Source: Nitratireductor kimnyeongensis
Lineage (GTDB): Bacteria; Pseudomonadota; Alphaproteobacteria; Rhizobiales; Rhizobiaceae
Direction of reading: 5' to 3'
NCBI RefSeq assembly: GCF_019891395.1
Contig: NZ_CP078143.1
Span: 2,431,001-2,495,000, forward strand
Length of the DNA: 64,000 bases
The position numbers and the translations under genes were made by a program. Below, one piece after another: positions 18,174 to 26,717 of the stretch. Within the stretch, counting starts at the first letter, position 1. The number at the start of each line of letters is the position of its first letter. The notes under the pieces were generated by a model. The model was not told the DNA's origin, did not search any database, and was given only the letters and a program-made list of their open reading frames with translations.

Positions 18174-21100
18174 ATGCAGCGCTTCAACCTTTCGCAGTGG
18201 GCCGTCACTCACCAGACGCTCGTCCTGTTCCTGATCATCGTTCTCTCTTTGGGCGGGGCCTATTCCTATGCGCGGCTTGGCCGTGCAGAGGATCCGAGCT
18301 TTACGATCAAGGTCATGGTGGTGAACGCCATCTGGCCGGGCGCGACGGCCGAAGAGGTGCAGCGGCAGGTCGCCGACCCGATCGAGAAAACGCTGCAGGA
18401 AGTGCCGTATTTCGACAAGGTGCGCACCTATTCCAAACCCGGCTCCACCTTCATGCAGGTGCAGCTTGAGGATACGACGCCGCCGGGCGAGGTGGAAGAG
18501 CTTTGGTACCAGATCCGCAAGCGCGTCGGTGACATTCGCGCCTCCCTGCCGGAGGGCGTGATCGGTCCATTCTTCAACGACGAATTCGGCGATGTGGACA
18601 GCGCGCTCTACATGCTGAGCGGCGAAGGCGCGACAATGCGCGACCTCAAGGATGCGGCCGAAGACATCCGCCAGCGGCTTCTGCGGGTGCCGGATGTAGA
18701 GAAGGTTCGGTTCTACGGCGATCAGGATGAGCGCATCTTTGTCGAGTTTTCCCATTCCAAGCTTGCCACGCTGGGCATCGACCCGCAGGTCATCTTCAAC
18801 TCCATCGCGGCACAGAACGCGGTGACGCCTTCGGGCGAGATCGAGACGGCGTCCGACCGGGTGTTCCTGCGGGTGGAAGGCGCACTGAAGGGCGTGGAGG
18901 CCGTGGCCTCGGTGCCTGTGGCAGTGAACGGGACGGTCTTCCGCCTCGGCGACATAGCAGATGTGCGGCGCGGCTATGAAGACCCGCCGAGCTTTACCGC
19001 GCGGCATCAGGGAGAGCAGGCGCTCGCCATCGGTGTGGTCATGGCCGAGGGCGCGAACATTCTCACACTGGGCGAAAATCTCGATCAGGCAATGAACGGG
19101 ATCAGGGCCGATCTTCCGGTCGGTCTGGAACTGGACATGATCGCCAACCAGCCGGAAGTGGTGCAGGATTCGGTCGGCGAGTTCATCAAGGTGTTTCTGG
19201 AAGCGCTGGCCGTGGTGCTGGCGGTGAGTTTCCTTTCGCTCGGCTGGCGCACGGGCATCGTTGTCGCGCTGGCGGTACCGCTGGTGCTCGCCATTGTCAT
19301 GATCGTGCTCGACATTCTGGGCATGAGCCTCGAGCGCATCACGCTCGGCGCGCTCATCATCGCGCTCGGGCTCATGGTGGATGATGCAATCATCGCCGTC
19401 GAGATGATGGTGGTGAAGATGGAGCAGGGCTATGACCGGCTTAAGGCTGCAACCTTTGCCTGGACCTCGACGGCCTTTCCCATGCTGACGGGAACGCTGG
19501 TGACGGCGGCGGGCTTTCTACCGGTCGGCTTTGCCCAGTCGACGGCGGGCGAATATGCCGGCGGCATCTTCTGGGTGGTCGGTATTGCGCTGGTGGCCTC
19601 GTGGTTCGTGGCGGTGATCTTCACGCCCTATATCGGCGTCAAGCTTTTGCCCGACTTTCACAAACACGGCGCTGCCGTGGCCGAGGGCGGACAACACCAC
19701 GACATCTACGACACGCGGCTCTACAACGGGCTTCGCCGGATCGTTGAATGGTGCGTCTCCTGGCGCTGGGTGGTCATCGCGGCCGTGGTCGGGCTCTTTG
19801 CGGTCTCCATCTATGCTTTCGGCTTCGTGCAGCAGCAATTCTTCCCGACCTCGCCCCGCCCCGAACTGATGGTTGAAATCCGTCTGCCGGAGGGGGCACC
19901 GATCAAGGCCACCGAAGCGTCTGCCCTTGTCATGGAAGCGGTGGTTGCCGCTGACGATGAGGTCCTGACCTATTCCACCTATACAGGTGCTGGTGCGCCG
20001 CGCTGGTTCCTCGCATCCAACCCGGAATTGCCGAAGCCGAATTACGCGATCATCGTGATGTACACGGAAGATGCAGCGGCTCGCGACCGGGTCAAGGAAC
20101 GGCTGCAGACCTATATCGACGAGGGCGGCCTGCCTGAAGCGCGCGTGCGGGTCACGGAGCTCGTGTTCGGACCGCCCGTGGGCTTTCCCGTCCAGTTCCG
20201 TGTCATTGGCCCGGACCCGCTGGAGGTGCGCCGCATCGCTTATGAGGTGCGTGATGTGATGGCGCAAAACCCCAATGCGCTTGATCCGAACCTCGACTGG
20301 AACGAACAGGCAAAATCCATCCGGCTTGAGGTCGATCAGGACCGCGCGCGGGCGCTCGGCCTGACACCGCAGGATGTTGGCCGCACGCTGCAGACCCTGC
20401 TTTCGGGCCTGACGGTGACCTCAGTTCGCGATGGCATAGAGCAGGTGGATGTGGTGGCGCGCGCGGTGGAGAGCGAAAGGCTCGACATCGCGCATCTGGG
20501 CGACCTGACGATCGCGACGCGCGGCGGTGCGCCGGTGCCGCTCTCGCAGGTGGCCAAGGTGGTCTATGGGCATGAAGAGCCGATCCTGTGGCGGCAGAAC
20601 CGGGACATGCTGATCACGGTGCGGGCCGATGTCCCCGCGGGCGTACAGCCACCGGATGTTTCCTCGCAGATCTGGCCGACACTTCAGCCGCTGATGGAAA
20701 ACCTGCCGGTGGGCTATCGCATCGAAATGGGCGGTTCCATTGAGGAGAGCGCAAAGGCCAATGCAGCCCTGTTCGATGTGTTCCCGGTCATGGTGCTCGC
20801 CATGCTCACGATCTTGATGATCCAGCTGCAGAGCTTTTCGCGGCTGGCGCTCGTCTTTGCCACCGCGCCGCTCGGTCTCATCGGTGCTGCTTTCGGGCTT
20901 TTGATCTTCAACCAGCCCTTCGGCTTCGTGGCCCTGCTCGGGTTGATCGCGCTTGCCGGCATGATTATGCGCAACACGGTGATCCTGGTGGATCAGATCA
21001 AGGCCGACCTTGAAGACGGATTGCCCGAATGGACGGCGATCATCGAGGCGACGGTGCGCCGCACACGGCCCGTGGTTCTGACCGCACTTGCCGCCATTCT

Positions 21101-21317
21101 GGCCATGGTGCCGCTTTCAAGCAATGTGTTCTGGGGGCCGATGGCCTTCGCCATTATGGGCGGCCTCACCGCAGCGACGGTGCTGACCATTCTGTTCGTG
21201 CCTGCACTCTATGCCGCGTTCTACCGGGTTCGGCGCCCGGGCGAGGAGCAGCGGTCCGACGCTGGCGATTCGCTTCAGAACAATGAAAAACTCGCGCTGC
21301 CTCAGGCAGCCGAGTAA
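18174..21317 (+). CDS. RND efflux pump, inner-membrane transporter (AcrB/MexF-like)
   Basis: 1047 residues, full length for the hydrophobe/amphiphile efflux family. The first span is followed by periplasmic loops with VNAIWPGATAEEVQRQVADPIEKTLQEV. The proton-relay pair of Asp residues is present in ALGLMVDDAIIAVEMM (about residue 403), and the repeat of the fold starts near residue 520. The C-terminal GLIALAGMIMRNTVILVDQI and LTALAAILAMVPLS segments are conserved. Drug specificity cannot be told. It is followed by a strong terminator. Confidence 0.94.
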   Translation: MQRFNLSQWAVTHQTLVLFLIIVLSLGGAYSYARLGRAEDPSFTIKVMVVNAIWPGATAEEVQRQVADPIEKTLQEVPYFDKVRTYSKPGSTFMQVQLEDTTPPGEVEELWYQIRKRVGDIRASLPEGVIGPFFNDEFGDVDSALYMLSGEGATMRDLKDAAEDIRQRLLRVPDVEKVRFYGDQDERIFVEFSHSKLATLGIDPQVIFNSIAAQNAVTPSGEIETASDRVFLRVEGALKGVEAVASVPVAVNGTVFRLGDIADVRRGYEDPPSFTARHQGEQALAIGVVMAEGANILTLGENLDQAMNGIRADLPVGLELDMIANQPEVVQDSVGEFIKVFLEALAVVLAVSFLSLGWRTGIVVALAVPLVLAIVMIVLDILGMSLERITLGALIIALGLMVDDAIIAVEMMVVKMEQGYDRLKAATFAWTSTAFPMLTGTLVTAAGFLPVGFAQSTAGEYAGGIFWVVGIALVASWFVAVIFTPYIGVKLLPDFHKHGAAVAEGGQHHDIYDTRLYNGLRRIVEWCVSWRWVVIAAVVGLFAVSIYAFGFVQQQFFPTSPRPELMVEIRLPEGAPIKATEASALVMEAVVAADDEVLTYSTYTGAGAPRWFLASNPELPKPNYAIIVMYTEDAAARDRVKERLQTYIDEGGLPEARVRVTELVFGPPVGFPVQFRVIGPDPLEVRRIAYEVRDVMAQNPNALDPNLDWNEQAKSIRLEVDQDRARALGLTPQDVGRTLQTLLSGLTVTSVRDGIEQVDVVARAVESERLDIAHLGDLTIATRGGAPVPLSQVAKVVYGHEEPILWRQNRDMLITVRADVPAGVQPPDVSSQIWPTLQPLMENLPVGYRIEMGGSIEESAKANAALFDVFPVMVLAMLTILMIQLQSFSRLALVFATAPLGLIGAAFGLLIFNQPFGFVALLGLIALAGMIMRNTVILVDQIKADLEDGLPEWTAIIEATVRRTRPVVLTALAAILAMVPLSSNVFWGPMAFAIMGGLTAATVLTILFVPALYAAFYRVRRPGEEQRSDAGDSLQNNEKLALPQAAE

Positions 21318-21318
21318 T

Positions 21319-21359
21319 GAAAGGCGGCGGAATTCAATGCTCGCGTTCCGCCGCCTTTC
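21319..21359 (+). terminator. Strong terminator of the RND operon
   Basis: A 14-bp perfect stem, GAAAGGCGGCGGAA at 21319-21332 with its complement at 21346-21359, starts two bases after the RND stop. The loop is 13 bases. It may also serve the DUF2218 gene coming from the other side. Confidence 0.8.
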
Positions 21360-21390
21360 AAACCTTCCAACCTGACATGCGACCGACGTT

Positions 21391-21672
21391 TCACGCCTGC
21401 CAGGAAATCTCCGGCTTCTCGCGCCAGGCAAAGCGCGTCAGGTGATCGTCGATCACGTTTTGGGCGCGGGCGAGTTCTTCGTCGGTCTTGGCGGTGCACT
21501 CAATGGTGAGCGCTGCTTCATCGGCACTCATGGTGCAGTCGCCGAACGGGAAGCCCACCTTGCCGCGCGATGTGTCGAAATCCACGCTCACCTTGTGCGC
21601 GAAGTGTTTGCAAAGCTGCTGCAGATATTTCGAGGCGTTCTCGGTGGTCACAACGGCCTTGGATTGCATCAT
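21391..21672 (-). CDS. DUF2218 family protein
   Basis: 93 residues, start ATG at 21672 (a second ATG follows at once). The sequence SKAVVTTENASKYLQQLCKHFAHKV, then GKVGFPFGDCTMSADEAALTIECTA, is the DUF2218 pattern: a small alpha/beta domain that is sometimes fused to siderophore-interacting ferric reductases in rhizobia. It is divergent from the siderophore uptake operon, with an IRO-box-like site between them, so a part in iron metabolism is likely. The biochemical function is unknown. Confidence 0.85.
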   Translation of the reverse strand: MMQSKAVVTTENASKYLQQLCKHFAHKVSVDFDTSRGKVGFPFGDCTMSADEAALTIECTAKTDEELARAQNVIDDHLTRFAWREKPEISWQA

Positions 21673-21731
21673 GGGGATTCTCCAGTTTCATTCTGTCCGG
21701 GGGCTGCGACATTGCAGTCCAACAGATAAGT

Positions 21732-21746
21732 TGATTGCCCTAATCA
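21732..21746. promoter_or_regulatory. IRO-box-like site (TGA-N9-TCA), candidate RirA operator
   Basis: TGATTGCCCTAATCA fits the TGA-N9-TCA IRO box bound by the rhizobial iron regulator RirA and is also a five-base inverted repeat. It lies between the DUF2218 gene (60 bases) and the siderophore-binding gene (93 bases), so it could repress both when iron is ample. The consensus is established knowledge; its use here is inference. Confidence 0.55.
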
Positions 21747-21838
21747 TATTTGCTAACGGAATTCCTGGCAAGCGGCTGCCGGGCGGCGCAGGCACGAGCG
21801 GGCAGGCTTTTCCCTAATATTTCCCGGACATTTGGAGC

Positions 21839-22777
21839 ATGTCGATGATCTTGAAATTACAGTCTTTCGCAGGGCGCGTTCTGGCGTCTGCCATTGTTTT
21901 CGCGGCCTGTTTGCCAGGCTATGCGAATGCGCAGGAGATCACTGTCAAACATGCTCAGGGCGAGACCGTTCTTGCGGATACGCCGAAAACCGTGCTGACG
22001 TTCGACCTTGCCTCACTGGACACGCTGGATGCGCTGGGCGTCGAGGTCGCCGGTGTGCCCAATGCCCTTATTCCCGACTACCTGTCCGAATATCAGGGTG
22101 ATGGCTATGTGAAGGTGGGAAGTCTGTTTGAACCCGACTTCGAGGCCGTGAATGCAGCCAAGCCCGATCTGATCATCGTCGCGACACGCTCTTCACCGCA
22201 ATATGAAGCGCTTTCCAAGATCGCACCCACCATCGACCTGACCACCGATCCTGACAATTTTCTCCAGGGAGCACTGGAGAATGCCCGCAAGCTGGGGGCG
22301 ATCTTCAACAAGGAAGATAAGGCAGCCGAACTGATCGAAGAGCTCGACAGTTCCGTAAAGGCGCTGCGCGAGACTGCGAAGGATGCCGGCAAAGGCCTCA
22401 TCGTGATGACCAATGGCGGAAAGGTTTCGGCCTATGGACCGGGATCCCGCTTCGGCTGGCTGCATGACGATCTTGGCGTGGTGCCGGCCGTCGACAATGT
22501 CGAGGCAGCAACACATGGCGAGGCGGTTTCGTTCGAGTTCATTCTCAAGACCAATCCTGACTGGCTGTTTGTGGTTGACCGCGATTCTGCGGTGGGCAGT
22601 GACGGGCAGTCCGCCAAACAGACCCTCGACAATGAACTCGTTGCCGCGACCACAGCCGCGAAGGAAGGCAATATCTATTATGCCGACGCGGTTCGCTGGT
22701 ATCTCGTTGGCGGCGGCATGACTGCCCTCCAGGCGGAAGTCGATGCGATTAGCAAGGCGCTGAACGCAGCCGACTGA
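21839..22777 (+). CDS. Siderophore ABC transporter substrate-binding protein (FatB/CeuE type)
   Basis: 312 residues with a signal peptide ending at ANAQ (about residue 31). The mature protein has the helical-backbone fold of class III binding proteins: VLADTPKTVLTFDLASLDTLDALGVEVAGV, then LFEPDFEAVNAAKPDLIIVATRSSPQYEALSKIAPTIDLTTD and a C-terminal YYADAVRWYLVGGGMTALQAEVDAI. The FatB/CeuE/YclQ branch binds catecholate or other ferric siderophores. First gene of the FatBDCE-type operon. Confidence 0.9.
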   Translation: MSMILKLQSFAGRVLASAIVFAACLPGYANAQEITVKHAQGETVLADTPKTVLTFDLASLDTLDALGVEVAGVPNALIPDYLSEYQGDGYVKVGSLFEPDFEAVNAAKPDLIIVATRSSPQYEALSKIAPTIDLTTDPDNFLQGALENARKLGAIFNKEDKAAELIEELDSSVKALRETAKDAGKGLIVMTNGGKVSAYGPGSRFGWLHDDLGVVPAVDNVEAATHGEAVSFEFILKTNPDWLFVVDRDSAVGSDGQSAKQTLDNELVAATTAAKEGNIYYADAVRWYLVGGGMTALQAEVDAISKALNAAD

Positions 22778-22784
22778 CAGGACC

Positions 22785-23786
22785 ATGCAAGCCGTCGCCA
22801 GCATGTCCGTTCGAATTCGCCCCGCCGCAGGCCTTTTGCTGGCGGTGGGGTCTGTGCTCGTTCTGGCAACCATCAGCCTGTTCATCGGGGTGGCCGACAT
22901 GCCACTCGGCGATCTGATCTCCGGCGATGGCAGCGCGCAGGCGATACAGCTGCTTCTGATCAGCCGGATCCCTCGCACATTGGCGCTGGTGCTCTCGGGC
23001 ATGTCGATGGGCGTTGCAGCCCTCATCATGCAGATGCTGTTTCGCAATCGTTTCGTAGAGCCGACAACCACTGGCACGGTTGAGGCTGCCAGTCTTGGTC
23101 TGCTGGTGGTGGCACTGCTCGCACCGGGTCTGCCGATTTTCTACAAAATGGTCGTGGCCTCGGGCTTCGCGCTCGCTGCAACGTTCCTGTTTCTGCGCCT
23201 CGTCTCGAAGGTTCCATCCAGTTCCAGCCTGATTGTGCCGCTGCTGGGGCTGATGTTCGGCGGGGTCATCAGTGCGGTCACGACCTTTTTTGCCTATCGC
23301 TATGATCTGCTTCAGTCGCTGGCGACCTGGACGAATGGAGATTTTTCCGGCGTGTTGCGCGGGCGGTATGAATTGCTTTTCATTGCCGGCGGGCTTGCTC
23401 TCCTTTCCTATCTGGCGGCAGACCGGTTCACCGTGGCGGGGCTGGGCGAAAGCTTCACGCGCAATCTCGGTCTCAACTATCGCCGCATACTTGCCCTGGG
23501 CCTGGTGATCGTCTCGATGGTCTCGGCAGCGGCGGTGGTGACGGCGGGGACGGTGCCGTTTCTGGGGCTTATTGTCGCCAACATTGTGAGCCTGACCGTT
23601 GGCGACAATCTGCGCCGTGCCTTGCCATGGGTTGCGGTGTCGGGAGCGGGATTTCTGCTGGCGTGCGACATTCTCGGGCGGGTGGTGCGTTTCCCGTACG
23701 AAATTCCGGTCGGCACGGTGGCCGGTGTTTTCGGGTCGGGAATCTTTCTTTATCTATTGCTTCGTCGGCGGGCGCGTTTTGGCTGA
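22785..23786 (+). CDS. Siderophore ABC transporter permease (FatD/YclN type)
   Basis: 333 residues; the ATG at 22785 lies seven bases after the preceding stop, and a second ATG at 22803 is an alternative. FecCD family: RIPRTLALVLSGMSMGVAALIMQMLFRNRFVEPTTTGTVEAASLGLLVV is the FatD/CeuB fingerprint, and VTAGTVPFLGLIVANIVSLTVGDNLRRALPWVAVSGAGFLLACDILGR the C-terminal one. About nine spans. It pairs with the next permease. Confidence 0.92.
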   Translation: MQAVASMSVRIRPAAGLLLAVGSVLVLATISLFIGVADMPLGDLISGDGSAQAIQLLLISRIPRTLALVLSGMSMGVAALIMQMLFRNRFVEPTTTGTVEAASLGLLVVALLAPGLPIFYKMVVASGFALAATFLFLRLVSKVPSSSSLIVPLLGLMFGGVISAVTTFFAYRYDLLQSLATWTNGDFSGVLRGRYELLFIAGGLALLSYLAADRFTVAGLGESFTRNLGLNYRRILALGLVIVSMVSAAAVVTAGTVPFLGLIVANIVSLTVGDNLRRALPWVAVSGAGFLLACDILGRVVRFPYEIPVGTVAGVFGSGIFLYLLLRRRARFG

Positions 23787-24747
23787 ACACCCCTCATCGC
23801 AAAGACCGCGCATGGCACTGGCCGTGCTCGCACTGGCCACCATCGCGGCAATGGTCGCCTTCATGACCTTGGGCGCCAAGGGCAATTGGGACTTCGTGCT
23901 GCCGTTTCGTGGGGGCAAGCTTCTCGGCCTCGTTCTGGTCGCCATTGCCGTGGCGACAGCAACCGTGCTGTTCCAGACCATCACGCAAAACAGGATCCTG
24001 ACCCCGGCGGTGATGGGGTTCGATTCCCTCTTTATAGCGCTACAGACAGCCCTCGTTTTCTTTCTTGGCACGCGGGATCTGGCAAATGTCGATATCCGCC
24101 TGCGCTTCTTCTTTGAAACGGTGCTGATGGTGGGCATGTCGATGGCGCTCTTTCACTGGCTGTTTCTTTCGCGACGGCGCAGCTTGCATCTGGTGGTGCT
24201 GGCGGGTCTCGTGTTTGGTGTGTTCTTCCGCAGCCTCTCGTACATGATGCAGCGCATACTTGATCCCAACGAGTTCACGGCGCTGCAGGATATGCTGTTC
24301 GCCAGTTTCAACTCGATCGACACGCAATTGCTGGTGGTTTCGTCGATAATCGTTCTGGCAGCGGGCTGGTTGAGCCACCGGCTTCTGGCCAGGCTTGATG
24401 TCCTGATGCTGGGACGCGATGCGGCGATCAATCTGGGCATCGATTATCAGCGCGTGGTGATGATGCTGTTTGCCGTGATTGCGGTGCTGGTTTCCGTTTC
24501 GACCGCGCTGGTGGGACCGGTTACCTTTTTCGGGCTGCTGGTGGCGAGCCTTGCCTATCAGGCAGTCGGTACGGACCGGCACAAATACACGTTGCCCGCG
24601 GCAGCACTGATCGCCATCATCGCGCTGGTTGGCGGACAGACCGTGATGGAGCGCGTGTTCGGTTTCGATACGGCGCTGAGCATCATTATCGAGTTTACCG
24701 GCGGCATTGCCTTCATGCTGCTGCTCTACCGGAATTTGAACCGATGA
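23779..24747 (+). CDS. Siderophore ABC transporter permease (FatC/YclO type)
   Basis: 322 residues if the TTG at 23779, overlapping the previous stop, is used; an ATG at 23811 would give 312 residues. Neither has a strong ribosome site, so coupling to the preceding gene is likely. The segments TQNRILTPAVMGFDSLFIALQTALVFFLG and MLGRDAAINLGIDYQRVVMMLFAVIAVLVSVSTALVGPVTFFGLLVASLAYQ place it in the FecCD family. It ends in an ATGA overlap with the ATPase. Confidence 0.9.
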   Translation: MAEHPSSQRPRMALAVLALATIAAMVAFMTLGAKGNWDFVLPFRGGKLLGLVLVAIAVATATVLFQTITQNRILTPAVMGFDSLFIALQTALVFFLGTRDLANVDIRLRFFFETVLMVGMSMALFHWLFLSRRRSLHLVVLAGLVFGVFFRSLSYMMQRILDPNEFTALQDMLFASFNSIDTQLLVVSSIIVLAAGWLSHRLLARLDVLMLGRDAAINLGIDYQRVVMMLFAVIAVLVSVSTALVGPVTFFGLLVASLAYQAVGTDRHKYTLPAAALIAIIALVGGQTVMERVFGFDTALSIIIEFTGGIAFMLLLYRNLNR

Positions 24748-25502
24748 TCGAAATCCACAACCTCACCAAGCGCTATGATGAGGCGACGGTCGTTGACAAT
24801 GTTAGCCTGTCGCTGCCCGAAAGCGGCATCACCGCGATGGTCGGCCCGAACGGAGCCGGAAAATCGACGCTTCTTTCCATGATGGCGCGGCTGATCGCGC
24901 CGACATCGGGCCAGATTCTGGTCGATGGGCTCGATGTGCAGGCAACGCCGGGCGCGGTGCTTGCCAAGCGGTTGGCGATCCTGAAGCAGGACAATCATGT
25001 CGGCATGCGTCTGACGGTGAGCGAACTTGTCGCCTTCGGGCGGTTTCCGCATTCGGCTGGCCGCCCGACCGTCGAGGACGAACGGCACATCAACGAGGCG
25101 ATTTCCTATCTGGGGCTCGACGACCTGCGAGCCCGGTTTCTGGATGAGCTTTCGGGCGGTCAGCGCCAGCGCGCCTTCGTGGCCATGGTTCTGGCTCAGG
25201 ATACGAAATATGTGTTGCTCGACGAGCCGCTCAACAGCCTCGACATGAAACATGCGGCGGCGATGATGAAGCTCTTGCGGCGTACCGCAGACGAGCTTGG
25301 AAAATCCATCACCGTGGTGATCCACGACATCAATTTCGCCTCCATCTATGCCGACCATGTGGTGGCGATGCGGGATGGGCGGGTGATGCTTCAGGGTGGG
25401 GCGGACGATCTGATGCAGGAGACCGTTCTGCAGGACATCTACGACACGGTGGTGAAGGTGCGCGACGTGGACGGGCACCGGTTGGGCCTGCATTATCTCT
25501 AG
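24744..25502 (+). CDS. Siderophore ABC transporter ATPase (FatE/YclP type)
   Basis: 252 residues. Walker A GPNGAGKSTLLS, signature LSGGQRQRAFVAMVLAQ, Walker B VLLDEPLNSLD and the switch His in VIHDINFAS. The segment ILKQDNHVGMRLTVSELVAFGRFPHSAGR is typical of ferric-siderophore ATPases. It completes the import system for siderophores that have crossed the outer membrane through a TonB receptor, which is not in the window. It ends nine bases from the converging LacI gene. Confidence 0.93.
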   Translation: MIEIHNLTKRYDEATVVDNVSLSLPESGITAMVGPNGAGKSTLLSMMARLIAPTSGQILVDGLDVQATPGAVLAKRLAILKQDNHVGMRLTVSELVAFGRFPHSAGRPTVEDERHINEAISYLGLDDLRARFLDELSGGQRQRAFVAMVLAQDTKYVLLDEPLNSLDMKHAAAMMKLLRRTADELGKSITVVIHDINFASIYADHVVAMRDGRVMLQGGADDLMQETVLQDIYDTVVKVRDVDGHRLGLHYL

Positions 25503-25511
25503 GAACGGGCG

Positions 25512-26564
25512 CTATTTTCCATTTCCGCCACGAACCGATTGGCGCCACGACATCGGCGCTGTCAGGTGGATGACGCGCACTTCTCCGTCTCCTTCCTCTT
25601 CGGCCAGCCAGTCCACGGCGGAAGAGGCGATTTCCTCTATCGGTTGCCGGAAGGTGGTGAGCTGATAGCTGTCCCAACTGGCCTGCGGAATGTCGTCAAA
25701 GCCGATCACGGAGAGATTGTCCGGTATCGAAAGGGAAAAGCGGTGACGCGCGGCGTCCATCACGCCGCAGGCAATCAGGTCCGTTGTGCAGAAGATGGCG
25801 TCCGGCCTTTCCGGCAGCACGAGCAGGCGTTCGCCCAGTGCCAGACCGCTCTCATATCCGGTGGGACCGAAACGCTCGCAGGTGACGGACAGTCCGCTGC
25901 GGTGTGCTTCTGCGAGAAACCCCTCTTCCCGCGCGACGAGGCTGGGTGTACCGGCATTGGATGTGGCCACTGCCAGCGTTCGGCAGCCGGCCCTGAGAAA
26001 CGAGGTGAGTGCCAGGCGGGCCGCTTCGGCGTCGTTGAGACGTATCTGGATGGAGCCTGAATGGGCGTCGTCGCGGTTGATGAGGACGAGGCGAAGCCCG
26101 TTGCGATGGCACAGGTCGCTGATGGATTTGTCGGGCATGCCGGACAGAACGATCGCTGCCTCCGCGCGATAGCGGATCGCCGTTTGAAGGGCCATGTCCA
26201 CGCTTCTGTCCGAACGGTCGGTGTTGATGAGGATCGCAACCCGCCCGACGGCCTGAAGGCGTTCCGTCAAGGCGCGAAGCAGTTCGGAGCGGTAGGGCGT
26301 GGCCAGATCCGCCCCCACCACGGCGACGATGCCGGTCTTCCGGCTGATGAGACCTCTGGCCAGCTGGTTGACCTGATATCCGAGTGCCTCGGCGGCAGCG
26401 ATGACCTTGCTGCGCGTCTCCTCTGAAACGCTGGCGCCGGGCGTGAAGGTGCGCGAAACGGCGGCGCGGGAAACTCCTGCTCGGGCTGCAACATCCTTGG
26501 CGCTGACGGAGGCCTTTCGAACCGGCACGTTTGCTCCTGCGTGTGTGGAGTGTGATCTGATCAT
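25512..26564 (-). CDS. LacI family transcriptional regulator
   Basis: 350 residues. The LacI helix-turn-helix is ASVSAKDVAARAGVSRAAVSRTFTPGASVSEETRSKVIAAAEALGYQVNQLARGL (residues 18-75), followed by a sugar-binding core with DATPYRSELL-like and ALGERLLVLPERPDAIFCTTDLIACGVMDAARHRF segments. It is divergent from the AfuABC-type operon at 26718-31936. The perfect palindrome at 26670-26685 is a typical LacI-family operator, so this protein very probably represses that operon until the imported sugar derivative appears. Confidence 0.92.
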   Translation of the reverse strand: MIRSHSTHAGANVPVRKASVSAKDVAARAGVSRAAVSRTFTPGASVSEETRSKVIAAAEALGYQVNQLARGLISRKTGIVAVVGADLATPYRSELLRALTERLQAVGRVAILINTDRSDRSVDMALQTAIRYRAEAAIVLSGMPDKSISDLCHRNGLRLVLINRDDAHSGSIQIRLNDAEAARLALTSFLRAGCRTLAVATSNAGTPSLVAREEGFLAEAHRSGLSVTCERFGPTGYESGLALGERLLVLPERPDAIFCTTDLIACGVMDAARHRFSLSIPDNLSVIGFDDIPQASWDSYQLTTFRQPIEEIASSAVDWLAEEEGDGEVRVIHLTAPMSWRQSVRGGNGK

Positions 26565-26614
26565 ATGCGGATTGCACAGCTGCTCAATCAGAACGTTAGT
26601 ATCAAATTGCGTCG

Positions 26615-26635
26615 TGATATGAAATTTTTATATCA
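26615..26635. promoter_or_regulatory. A+T-rich inverted repeat in the LacI/AfuABC-type divergent promoter
   Basis: TGATAT and ATATCA around a nine-base spacer, within the most A+T-rich part of the divergent region. It may hold the -10 box of the LacI gene on the minus strand (TATAAA). Whether it is bound by a second regulator is unknown. Confidence 0.35.
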
Positions 26636-26669
26636 TCGGCATTGACAGCTCATCCCAGTCGGACGAACA

Positions 26670-26685
26670 TTGCACACGTGTGCAA
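26670..26685. promoter_or_regulatory. Perfect LacI-type operator
   Basis: TTGCACACGTGTGCAA is a perfect 16-bp palindrome with the central CG common to LacI/GalR operators. It lies 32 bases before the start of the binding-protein gene, in a position to block transcription. Confidence 0.75.
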
Positions 26686-26717
26686 AACAAATTCGACAAG
26701 CACCAAGGGAGGGATTC

